Assembly (NCBI GenBank): GCA_900550925.1
Contig: URTU01000023.1
Location: 1-21,100, forward strand
Length of the DNA stretch: 21,100 nt
Origin: an uncultured Alistipes sp.
GTDB lineage: Bacteria > Bacteroidota > Bacteroidia > Bacteroidales > Rikenellaceae
Reading direction: 5' to 3'
The notes below the pieces were generated by a model. The model saw only the letters and a list, made by a program, of their open reading frames with translations, searched no databases and was not told where the DNA came from. The stretch's first letter is position 1, and every line of letters starts with the position of its first letter. This document shows, one piece after another, positions 14,747 through 21,100 of the stretch. The position numbers were made by a program, and so were the translations under genes.

Positions 14747-15400
14747 ATGTTAAACATCCTCAACCACGAGAATACGATTCTCAACAAGTTCATTGCGCAG
14801 ATGCGCGACAAGAATATTCAGACCGACAGCATGCGTTTCCGCCGCAACCTCGAACGGGTTGGCGAAATCATGGCTTACGAGATCAGCAAGACGCTCGAAT
14901 ACCGTCCCGTGGTGGTCGAGACGCCGCTCGGCGAAGCTGCTCTGATGGAGATTGCCGATGACATTGTCGTGGCTACGATTCTGAGGGCCGGCCTGCCGTT
15001 TCACCGAGGGTTTCTCAACTATTTCGATGACGCCCAGAATGCTTTCGTATCGGCATACCGGAAATACAGCAAGGACGGGAAATTCAACATCAAGGTCGAA
15101 TATGTTTCGTGCGGAAGCCTCGAGAACAAGGTCTTGATAATGGCCGACCCGATGCTGGCGACCGGATCGTCGATCGTTCTGGCACACGAGGCCTTGTGCG
15201 AACATGGCGGCACCCCGAAACACACCCACATTACGGCCGTCGTAGCCAGCGAGGAGGGGGTCGATTACGTCAAACGGCACATGTCCCCAAAAACGACAAC
15301 CATCTGGTGCGGCGCCGTGGACGAAGAGCTGACCTCGAAATCGTATATCGTCCCCGGACTGGGCGATGCCGGTGACCTGGCATACGGCGAGAAACTCTGA
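14747..15400 (+). CDS. upp: Uracil phosphoribosyltransferase
   Basis: Upp makes UMP from uracil and PRPP in pyrimidine salvage. The start at 14747 (MLNILNH) is chosen because it gives a normal 217-residue enzyme; the longer open frame to 14546 overlaps hflX. The PRPP loop is VLIMADPMLATGSS (129-142), and the C-terminal uracil-binding loop is YIVPGLGDAGDLAYG (near 200-214). The region ILRAGLPFHRGFLNYF (78-93) differs from the enterobacterial ILRAGLGM-type segment, a divergent form I associate with Bacteroidota. No promoter was found in the 83-bp gap after hflX, so co-transcription is likely. It converges with the GNAT gene with only 30 bp between stops. Confidence 0.93.
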   Translation: MLNILNHENTILNKFIAQMRDKNIQTDSMRFRRNLERVGEIMAYEISKTLEYRPVVVETPLGEAALMEIADDIVVATILRAGLPFHRGFLNYFDDAQNAFVSAYRKYSKDGKFNIKVEYVSCGSLENKVLIMADPMLATGSSIVLAHEALCEHGGTPKHTHITAVVASEEGVDYVKRHMSPKTTTIWCGAVDEELTSKSYIVPGLGDAGDLAYGEKL

Positions 15401-15401
15401 C

Positions 15402-15415
15402 AGCCGGCAACGGCT
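15402..15415. terminator. Small hairpin between convergent upp and GNAT genes
   Basis: A 5-bp stem AGCCG/CGGCT closes a GCAA tetraloop directly after the upp stop. There is no T-tract on either strand, so this is a weak or non-standard end signal. Confidence 0.3.
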
Positions 15416-15430
15416 ACTTAAAAGCCATAC

Positions 15431-15985
15431 CTATTTCATATAATATTTTGTACGCCACTCCACGGCCGTGAGCGCATAGATACGGCATGGCCGCAGGTGG
15501 CCTTTGAACAATAACGACGGCAGGGAGGATGTCCGGCAATAACCAAACCCGCACTTTTCAAGTACACGGGCCGAACGGTGATTCCCCTCGAAACAGGCTC
15601 CCCAGACAGTCTCGAGGCCCAAGTCATCGAATCCGCGTCGTAAAAGTTCTGCAACAGCTTCCGACATCAATCCATTACCCCAGTGCGGCACCCCGAGCCA
15701 GTATCCTATTTCCGCTTCGGCTGTTCCGGTAACGAGCGAACTCACATCCCCGAACTTAAACCCGACACACCCGATCGGCCGGCCGTCTGTCCGCAGACAA
15801 ACCGCATATGTCTCAGGCTGTGCAAACACCGTCCGAATCACCTCCAGACTCTCCTCAACGGAACCGTGCGGAGGCCAGTCGGCCGCCGGCCCTACCCGAT
15901 CGTCACAGGCATAAGCATACAGATCCGGTGCATCGGCATCGGACCACCTCCTGAGTTCAAGACGTGGTGTATAAAGTTCCATCAT
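15431..15985 (-). CDS. GNAT-family N-acetyltransferase (RimJ/RimL-like)
   Basis: The protein (184 residues from the chosen start) resembles RimJ/RimL-type acetyltransferases, which move acetyl from acetyl-CoA to protein N-termini or small amines. It opens with TPRLELRRWSDADAPDLYAY, a typical first strand and helix. It contains the motif-A region with EIGYWLGVPHWGNGLMSEAV, where the usual Q/RxxGxG/A acetyl-CoA loop appears as HWGNGL. It then has the NHRSARVLEKCGF signature. Possible starts are 16015, 16000, 15985 and 15982; AAAGGGG about 5 nt upstream supports 15985 (or 15982). It sits directly behind the frr terminator and may be expressed weakly or by read-through. The substrate is not predictable. 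Confidence 0.85.
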   Translation of the reverse strand: MMELYTPRLELRRWSDADAPDLYAYACDDRVGPAADWPPHGSVEESLEVIRTVFAQPETYAVCLRTDGRPIGCVGFKFGDVSSLVTGTAEAEIGYWLGVPHWGNGLMSEAVAELLRRGFDDLGLETVWGACFEGNHRSARVLEKCGFGYCRTSSLPSLLFKGHLRPCRIYALTAVEWRTKYYMK

Positions 15986-16030
15986 CCGGTCCCCTTTCAT
16001 TTTCCTAAAAGGCATGTAATATCATAGCAT

Positions 16031-16064
16031 AAAAACTGCCTGCCCGACACTCTCGCGCAGGCAG
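16031..16064 (-). terminator. Intrinsic terminator of the pyrH-tlpA-frr transcript
   Basis: On the minus strand an 8-bp stem CTGCCTGC/GCAGGCAG with a 13-nt loop is followed by five T (complement of 16031-16035). It is 25 bp after the frr stop and precedes the GNAT gene. Confidence 0.78.
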
Positions 16065-16089
16065 GCCGAAACTTGTCCATAAGAACGGA

Positions 16090-16653
16090 TCACACGGTCA
16101 TGATCTCGCGCTCCTTGGCATCCAGCACCGCATCCAGCTTCTTGCTGAACTTGTCGATAAGTTTCTGAGCTTCGGTCTCACCGTTCTTGGCCTCATCCTC
16201 GGGCATGCCCTCCTTCTGGGCCTTCTTGAATGCATCAACCATGTCGCGACGCGCATTGCGAAGCGTTACTCGTGCCGATTCGGCACTGTTACGCACCTGC
16301 TTTACCAACTGCTTGCGGCGCTCCTCGGTCAGCGGCGGAATCGTCAACCGGATCTGCTCTCCGTTGTTCGACGGAGCCAGTCCGATATTCGAATCTATGA
16401 TCGCCTTCTCGATGGCACGGATCATGTTCTTCTCCCACGGCTGGATCAATACCGTCTTGGCATCGGGTACCGTAACGCTCGCTACCTGGGAGATCGGCGT
16501 CGACGAACCGTAATAATCTACCAATACGCCGTTCAGAACATTCGGACTCGCCTTGCCGGCGCGGACATTCGACAACTCTTCCTCGAAAAAGTCGATTGTT
16601 TTCTGCATGCGGCTCGATGCAGAATCGATGATTTGTTTGGTCTGTTCAGTCAT
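16090..16653 (-). CDS. frr: Ribosome recycling factor
   Basis: RRF works with EF-G to split post-termination ribosomes. The 187-residue product is the usual length. It shows SSRMQKTIDFFEEELSNVRAG at the start of the long helical domain, the conserved LIQPWEKNMIRAIEKAI (about 69-85), the hinge-side segment LTIPPLTEERRKQLVKQVR and the C-terminal helix with AKEREIM. AAGGA lies six bases before the ATG, one of the few Shine-Dalgarno-like sites here. It follows a TlpA-like gene by 23 bp and so is probably co-transcribed with it. In many bacteria frr directly follows pyrH; here the two are separated by the TlpA gene and a low-complexity spacer. Confidence 0.98.
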   Translation of the reverse strand: MTEQTKQIIDSASSRMQKTIDFFEEELSNVRAGKASPNVLNGVLVDYYGSSTPISQVASVTVPDAKTVLIQPWEKNMIRAIEKAIIDSNIGLAPSNNGEQIRLTIPPLTEERRKQLVKQVRNSAESARVTLRNARRDMVDAFKKAQKEGMPEDEAKNGETEAQKLIDKFSKKLDAVLDAKEREIMTV

Positions 16654-16676
16654 AGTTCCTTATGTTTTTTCGTTGT

Positions 16677-17204
16677 CTATCTGTGTTCCTCGATCGTGCG
16701 GGCTATAAAATCGACCATCTCATCGAACTCCTGCGGCGTGTACCCCACTCCGCAAAAGACAATCTTGCCGTCAGGGTCGATAACGAAGTTGCGCGGGATA
16801 CCCGTCTCGGCGAACAGCGGGAAGATCGCCGTATCGACATCCAGACCCGTATCGAATCTGTAGCCCTTGCTTTGGCGCCATGCGCGGACATCCTCGGGTT
16901 TCTCGCCGCGCGAAACAGGCAGGAAGACAAACGCCTCGCCTGCAAAACGGTCGATAATATCCTTTTCGACACGGGTCATTTCGTTGTTACAGGGCGGGCA
17001 CCATGTCGCCCAAAAGTTTACAAGCACGGTTTTCCCGCGCAACGACTCGATCGAAACAGTATCTCCGTCGAGCATTGCAACCGTAAACGAAGGCACTGTC
17101 TCGCCAACCGAAACCAGTGCATCGTTACCGCTGTCACGGCTGCCGCAGCCCGATGCAAAGGCTACTGCAAATACCGCAACCATCAATGTAATTATCCGTT
17201 TCAT
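16677..17204 (-). CDS. TlpA/ResA-like thioredoxin lipoprotein (WCPPC)
   Basis: The 175-residue protein has a lipoprotein signal (MKRIITLMVAVFAVAFASGC, lipidated Cys20) and a TlpA-type thioredoxin domain. It shows PSFTVAMLDGDTVSIESLRG, then the active site FWATWCPPC (Cys69, Cys72), and the cis-Pro region TGIPRNFVIDPDG (Pro137). TlpA/ResA proteins reduce disulfides of exported proteins, for example during cytochrome c maturation, on the outer side of the cytoplasmic membrane or in the periplasm. No cytochrome-maturation genes are nearby, so the partner is unknown. The gene is placed between pyrH and frr, 281 bp after pyrH and 23 bp before frr. No TAnnTTTG promoter is visible in the preceding spacer, so read-through from pyrH is likely. 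Confidence 0.92.
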   Translation of the reverse strand: MKRIITLMVAVFAVAFASGCGSRDSGNDALVSVGETVPSFTVAMLDGDTVSIESLRGKTVLVNFWATWCPPCNNEMTRVEKDIIDRFAGEAFVFLPVSRGEKPEDVRAWRQSKGYRFDTGLDVDTAIFPLFAETGIPRNFVIDPDGKIVFCGVGYTPQEFDEMVDFIARTIEEHR

Positions 17205-17485
17205 AAATCTTACTTCTTCATTTTTAATTTTTTACGAGTCCTGCTCCTCTCCTTGCTCTTATCTCTCTTACCTCTTCTCCTGTTCCAGCCCCTTCTCCTT
17301 CCACTCTTCTCCTGTCCCTGCTACTGCCACCCTTACTCTCATTCTTACGCTCTCCCGCACTCCCCCCCCCTCTACTACACTTGCACCCTATCTTTTCACT
17401 TGCAGGCCACAGAAACCGACTCGTCTAAAAGATTTTTCGTTTCTCCCCCCCCCGCGTTCGTTACGACGAAGGTATTTCAACACAA
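17205..17485 (-). other. 281-bp low-complexity spacer between pyrH and the TlpA gene
   Basis: The sense (minus) strand is purine-rich over about 17230-17370. It contains two runs of nine G (complements of 17362-17370 and 17445-17453) and an imperfect direct repeat (CTCTTCTCCTGTYCC on the plus strand at 17272 and 17304). No gene, clear promoter or terminator is seen. It resembles the rpsO-pnp spacer in composition, orientation and the presence of G9. Confidence 0.65.
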
Positions 17486-18196
17486 CTAATTGTGCACCAG
17501 AGTACCAAGTTTCTCTCCGCCAACCACCTTTTCGAGATTGCCCTCGGTGTCCATGTCGAACACAACGATCGACAGTCCATTCTCCTTGCAAAGCGTAAAG
17601 GCCGTCATATCCATCACCTTCAGGCTGCGGGCATAAACCTCGTCGAAGGTTATCTCATCGAACTTCACCGCCGAGGGATCCTTCTCCGGATCAGCCGTAT
17701 ATACCCCGTCGACACGCGTTCCCTTCAGCAATACATCCGCCTCGAGTTCGATACCCCGCAGCGCCGATGCCGAATCGGTCGAAAAGAATGGGTTCGACGT
17801 GCCGCCGCCGATGATCACCACATATCCCTCGCCCATCAGCTCCAAAGCCCGGGCCTTCGAGTAGTACTCACCGATCGGTTCCATACGGATCGAGGTCAGC
17901 ACACGGCTCCTGACCCCGGCCGTTTCGAGCGCCGACTGCAACGCCAGCGAGTTGATTATGGTCGCCAGCATACCCATCTGATCGCCCTTGACACGGTCAA
18001 AACCACGGCTCTGACCGCTCAGACCGCGGAAAATATTGCCTCCGCCGATAACGATCCCGACCTCAACTCCCGAATTGACCACCTTCCCGATCTGACGGGC
18101 ATACGAATTAAGCACCTCGGTCGAAATGCCGTAACGCTGGCTTCCCATGAGCGATTCGCCGCTCAGTTTCAACAATATTCTGTTATATCTCTTCAT
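17486..18196 (-). CDS. pyrH: UMP kinase (uridylate kinase)
   Basis: PyrH phosphorylates UMP to UDP with ATP, an essential step in pyrimidine nucleotide synthesis, and acts as a hexamer of the amino-acid-kinase fold. The 236-residue product shows LLKLSGESL (8-16), the glycine loop VIGGGNIFRG (49-58), GDQMGMLAT (71-79), the UMP-site segment GGGTSNPFFSTDSA (130-143) and the nucleotide-binding KGTRVDGVYTADP (158-170). Length is normal. It begins 12 bp after the OmpA-lipoprotein stop, with a purine-rich GAGAG just before the ATG, so it is co-transcribed with that gene. Regulation by GTP and UTP is known in the family, not visible here. Confidence 0.98.
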   Translation of the reverse strand: MKRYNRILLKLSGESLMGSQRYGISTEVLNSYARQIGKVVNSGVEVGIVIGGGNIFRGLSGQSRGFDRVKGDQMGMLATIINSLALQSALETAGVRSRVLTSIRMEPIGEYYSKARALELMGEGYVVIIGGGTSNPFFSTDSASALRGIELEADVLLKGTRVDGVYTADPEKDPSAVKFDEITFDEVYARSLKVMDMTAFTLCKENGLSIVVFDMDTEGNLEKVVGGEKLGTLVHN

Positions 18197-18208
18197 CTCT
18201 CGGATTGT

Positions 18209-19108
18209 TTATTTATTCATCAGTTCAAGCAGTTCGTCGTATTTCGGCGTCAGAACGATCTCCGTACGGCGGTTCTTGGCTCGCGCCTCGGCCGAATCAC
18301 CCTCCGCTACCGGAACCGATTCGCCGCGCCCGGCCGCTATGATGCGCTCCGGAGCGATGCCCTTGTTCTCAAGCAGAAGCCGCACGACTGTCGTGGCACG
18401 TTTGGCACTCAGGTCGAGATTGTCCTTAAGGTAGGCATTGGGCGTATAGGGCACATTGTCGGTATGACCCTCAACCATTACGTTGATGTCGGGATTCGCC
18501 GCCAGGACATTGCTCAGATCCCGAACGGCACGCTCACCCTCCGGACCGATCTGGTAACTCCCCGACCGGAACAGCAGCTTGTCCTCCATCGAGACATAGA
18601 CCTTGCCGTCGCGCGTCGAGATGGTCAACCCCTTGCCCTCGAAGCCCAGCAACGCATCGCTCACCTGCCGGCGTATGGCAGCTATAGCCTCGTCACGGGC
18701 CTTGAGCAACGATTCGAGCTCCTCGATGCGCTGCGACCTCTCTTCGAGATCCGCCTGGTTGCGCTGCAACTCCTCCAACATGCGTTTGGTCTCGTCATTG
18801 CCGCGGTCCAGCATCTCGTTCAACTCGGCCTGCTGCTGCTCCAACGCTGCCAACCGCTTCTCCGTCTGCTCCTTCTGCCGGGCCAGCTCCGCAGCCTCTC
18901 CCTGACTCGATGTCAACTGTGACTGCAACGACAACTTATCTTCATTCAACTCCCTGTTCAGTTCCGTCAAACGGTCATAGCGCTCCTGCAGTGCCGTCAG
19001 ATCGTTGTCCAACCGCAACGCCTCGGCCCGCGCAGCATCGTATTTCCGCGTGGAAACACATGAACTGCTCAACGCCACAATTCCGATCATTATCAACAGT
19101 TTCTTCAT
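18209..19108 (-). CDS. OmpA-family lipoprotein with long coiled coil
   Basis: The 299-residue protein has a lipoprotein signal (ALSSSC, lipidated Cys17), a long charged coiled coil (about 22-145, rich in Glu, Gln, Leu and Arg), and a C-terminal OmpA domain (about 165-290) that binds peptidoglycan. The domain shows VEGHTDNVPY (212-221, Asp217 expected to contact diaminopimelate), NLDLSAKRA (230-238), AAGRGES (258-264) and AKNRRTEI (277-284). It probably ties the outer membrane to the cell wall with the coiled coil as spacer. It heads the cluster with pyrH, the TlpA-like gene and frr, and is divergent from dxs. A TATCTTCG element (19141-19148, minus) could be its -7 promoter site. Confidence 0.93.
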   Translation of the reverse strand: MKKLLIMIGIVALSSSCVSTRKYDAARAEALRLDNDLTALQERYDRLTELNRELNEDKLSLQSQLTSSQGEAAELARQKEQTEKRLAALEQQQAELNEMLDRGNDETKRMLEELQRNQADLEERSQRIEELESLLKARDEAIAAIRRQVSDALLGFEGKGLTISTRDGKVYVSMEDKLLFRSGSYQIGPEGERAVRDLSNVLAANPDINVMVEGHTDNVPYTPNAYLKDNLDLSAKRATTVVRLLLENKGIAPERIIAAGRGESVPVAEGDSAEARAKNRRTEIVLTPKYDELLELMNK

Positions 19109-19140
19109 ATAAACAACCGTTTAAAAAGTGCTTTCTTTCG

Positions 19141-19148
19141 CGAAGATA
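19141..19148 (-). promoter_or_regulatory. Possible -7 element for the OmpA lipoprotein operon
   Basis: TATCTTCG on the minus strand, one base off consensus, 32 bp before the ATG. No TTG is found at the expected 19-21 nt. Confidence 0.4.
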
Positions 19149-19170
19149 ATGAATTTTCTCCAATATTTTT

Positions 19171-19178
19171 TATCTTTG
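19171..19178 (+). promoter_or_regulatory. Predicted -7 element for dxs
   Basis: A perfect TATCTTTG lies 16 bp before the dxs ATG, giving a predicted leader of only about 12 nt. A TTG at the right spacing is absent. Confidence 0.55.
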
Positions 19179-19194
19179 TATTTCATTTTACACC

Positions 19195-21090
19195 ATGCAG
19201 CCCGAAGATTTCAAATATCTCTACAAGATAGATTCGCCCGATGACCTCAAGCGTCTCGACATCGAGGAACTGCCCGCATACTGTCAGGAGTTGCGCCGCT
19301 ACATCATCGAACAATGCGCCGTAAATCCAGGCCATCTGGGATCGAGCCTCGGGGCTGTTGAACTTGCCGTGGCACTGCATTATGCATTCGACACCCCCGC
19401 CGATCAGGTAATCTGGGATGTCGGACATCAGGCATACGCCCACAAAATAATAACCGGCCGCCGCGAGGCATTCAAAACAAACCGCAAGTTGGGCGGCATA
19501 GGCGGATTCCCGCGACGCAGCGAAAGCCCTTACGACGCCTTCATCGGCGGCCACTCTTCGGTATCGATCTCGGCCGCACTCGGAATGGCCGAAGCAATGC
19601 GCCTGCGCGGCCAACAGCACAATGTGGTCGCCGTGATCGGAGACGGCGCCATGACCGGCGGTCTGGCCTTCGAAGGGCTGAACAATGCCGGCGACAGCAA
19701 GGCTAATCTGCTGGTCATTCTCAACGACAACCACATGTCGATCGATGCCAATACCGGCGCCCTGAAGGACTATCTGTTGCGGATCACCACCTCGAAACGC
19801 TACAACAGATTCAAGAACCGGCTATGGAACATGCTCTCCTGCGCGCCGTGGCTCCGCCGCGCAATGCAGAAGACCGGGAATGCAATAAAACAGGGCCTGC
19901 TCCAGAACAGCAACCTGTTCGAAAGTTTCGGATTCAGGTACTTCGGGCCGGTCGACGGTCACGACATACGTTCACTGGTGCGAGTCCTGCGCGATCTGCA
20001 ACATATCAACGGTCCGAAACTCCTCCACGTCCTCACCGTAAAGGGAAAAGGATACCGCCCCGCCGAACTCGACCAGGCTACGTGGCATGCCCCCGGATGT
20101 TTCGACCCGGAGACCGGTCAACGCGCCGAGGGAGACAATCCGAATGCTCCGGCAAAATATCAGGATGTCTTCGGGCAGACACTGCTCGATCTGGCTCGTA
20201 CCGATGAGCGCATCGTCGGAATAACACCGGCAATGCCGACCGGTTGTTCGCTCAATATCATGATGGCCGAGATGCCCGAACGCTGTTTCGATGTAGGAAT
20301 CGCCGAAGGCCATGCCGTAACATTCTCGGCCGGTCTGGCTACACAAGGTCTGATACCATTCTGCAACATATACTCCTCATTTGCACAACGGGCTTTCGAC
20401 AATATCGTCCACGATGTCGCCATTCAGAAACTGCATGTGGTTCTCTGTCTCGACCGGGCCGGACTGGTCGGCGAAGACGGCGCTACGCATCACGGCGCCT
20501 TCGACATGGCATCGCTCGGAAATGTCCCCAATATCACGTTCGCTGCACCGATGGATGAGGCTGAGCTGCGCAATATGATGTTCACGGCAAAGATCCACAA
20601 CGGTCCATTTATAATACGCTATCCGCGCGGCCGCGGCGTCGGCGCGGAGTGGCGCAACCGCCCATTCGAAGCGATCGAAATCGGACGCGGACGGCAGTTG
20701 CGTGACGGAAAGGATCTGGCCATAATAACATTCGGAACGACAGGCAATTTCGCTGCCGAAGCAATCGAACGGGCCCGTACCGACGGAATCGAGGCTGCTC
20801 ATTACGACATGCGGTTCGTCAAGCCCCTCGACGAGGAGATCCTCCGACAGGTGGCAGCCCGGTTCAACAAGGTGATTACCGTCGAGGATGGAGTGGTCCG
20901 CGGAGGGGCCGGAAGTGCCGTTGCCGACTGGTTCTGCAACCATGCCGACCGGATGCCGGAGATACGGAATCTCGGTATCGACGACCGTTTCGTCGAACAT
21001 GGCTCACTGCCGCAGCTCTATCGGCTGTGCGGATACGATGCCGACGGTATCTATCGCGCTATCATCGAGATATCCCGGCCGAAGCAATAA
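19195..21090 (+). CDS. dxs: 1-deoxy-D-xylulose-5-phosphate synthase
   Basis: DXS condenses pyruvate and glyceraldehyde-3-phosphate with thiamine diphosphate, the first step of the MEP isoprenoid pathway, also feeding thiamine and pyridoxal synthesis. The 631-residue protein is full length (E. coli about 620). Landmarks are PGHLGSS with His47, WDVGHQAYAHK with His78, the ThDP/Mg motif GDGAMTGG (149-156) ending at LNDNHMSI, the catalytic Glu371 in DVGIAEGHA, and RFVEHGSLPQLY near the C-terminus. The gene is divergent from the OmpA lipoprotein, with a -7 element very close to the ATG. The stop codon is followed immediately by another ATG. Confidence 0.98.
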   Translation: MQPEDFKYLYKIDSPDDLKRLDIEELPAYCQELRRYIIEQCAVNPGHLGSSLGAVELAVALHYAFDTPADQVIWDVGHQAYAHKIITGRREAFKTNRKLGGIGGFPRRSESPYDAFIGGHSSVSISAALGMAEAMRLRGQQHNVVAVIGDGAMTGGLAFEGLNNAGDSKANLLVILNDNHMSIDANTGALKDYLLRITTSKRYNRFKNRLWNMLSCAPWLRRAMQKTGNAIKQGLLQNSNLFESFGFRYFGPVDGHDIRSLVRVLRDLQHINGPKLLHVLTVKGKGYRPAELDQATWHAPGCFDPETGQRAEGDNPNAPAKYQDVFGQTLLDLARTDERIVGITPAMPTGCSLNIMMAEMPERCFDVGIAEGHAVTFSAGLATQGLIPFCNIYSSFAQRAFDNIVHDVAIQKLHVVLCLDRAGLVGEDGATHHGAFDMASLGNVPNITFAAPMDEAELRNMMFTAKIHNGPFIIRYPRGRGVGAEWRNRPFEAIEIGRGRQLRDGKDLAIITFGTTGNFAAEAIERARTDGIEAAHYDMRFVKPLDEEILRQVAARFNKVITVEDGVVRGGAGSAVADWFCNHADRMPEIRNLGIDDRFVEHGSLPQLYRLCGYDADGIYRAIIEISRPKQ

Positions 21091-21100
21091 ATGGCGGCTG
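21091..21100 (+). CDS. Possible start of a following gene (truncated by window edge)
   Basis: An ATG follows the dxs TAA with no gap and opens a frame reading M-A-A at the window end. Only ten bases are visible, so this is a possibility based on spacing alone. Confidence 0.2.

Noticed and set aside
16662..17598. Plus-strand open frames with Leu/Ser/Pro-rich hydrophobic stretches across 17220-17390
   Set aside because: They are translations of the pyrimidine-rich low-complexity spacer and run antisense to the TlpA gene; the apparent membrane segments are compositional.

Overview
This window is a stretch of chromosome from a Bacteroidota bacterium. The evidence is a TonB with a Bacteroidota-type C-terminal domain, a lipoprotein carrying OmpA-like and TPR parts, Bacteroidota-style uracil phosphoribosyltransferase and PNPase sequences, mostly absent Shine-Dalgarno sites, and recurring promoters of the form TTG-N20-TAnnTTTG. 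The DNA looks GC-rich for the phylum (mid-50s percent by eye), which with the protein sequences suggests an Alistipes-like member of the Rikenellaceae. The genus is an inference. I see no rRNA, tRNA, CRISPR array, insertion sequence, phage gene or clear defence system. This is mostly core housekeeping DNA.

Layout. Positions 1-1262: 3' part of pckA (+) and its strong terminator. 1416-4312 (-): an apparent operon apbE - diacylglycerol-kinase-like gene - araC-type regulator, facing away from rpsO through a divergent promoter region. 4560-7403 (+): rpsO then pnp, separated by 348 bp of low-complexity DNA. 7685-9358 (+): an OmpA/TPR lipoprotein with a long leader. 9571-10446 (+): deoC, followed by 473 bp without a credible gene. 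10920-11384 (-): exported thioredoxin. 11495-12532 (-): rlmN, divergent from tonB (12694, +), which is followed by hflX and upp (+). 15431-19108 (-): OmpA lipoprotein - pyrH - TlpA-like thioredoxin lipoprotein - frr, then a GNAT acetyltransferase behind the frr terminator. 19195-21090 (+): dxs, divergent from the OmpA gene.

The genes cover central metabolism (pckA, deoC, upp, pyrH, dxs), translation and RNA turnover (rpsO, pnp, frr, rlmN, hflX), and the envelope and periplasm (apbE, two thioredoxin-fold proteins, two OmpA-type lipoproteins, tonB). The upp and pyrH products act on successive steps of uracil salvage (uracil to UMP to UDP), although the genes are in different transcription units.

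The least explained part is the intergenic DNA. Three gaps (after rpsO, after pyrH, after deoC) carry purine-rich low-complexity sequence on the sense strand of the preceding gene. Two of these gaps contain G9 runs. One contains a 52-nt uninterrupted purine stretch with a perfect 10-nt mirror repeat, and another has a degenerate repeat of about 20 bp. A leader hairpin before rpsO and a predicted near-leaderless thioredoxin mRNA are also worth checking. I found no convincing new multi-gene system.
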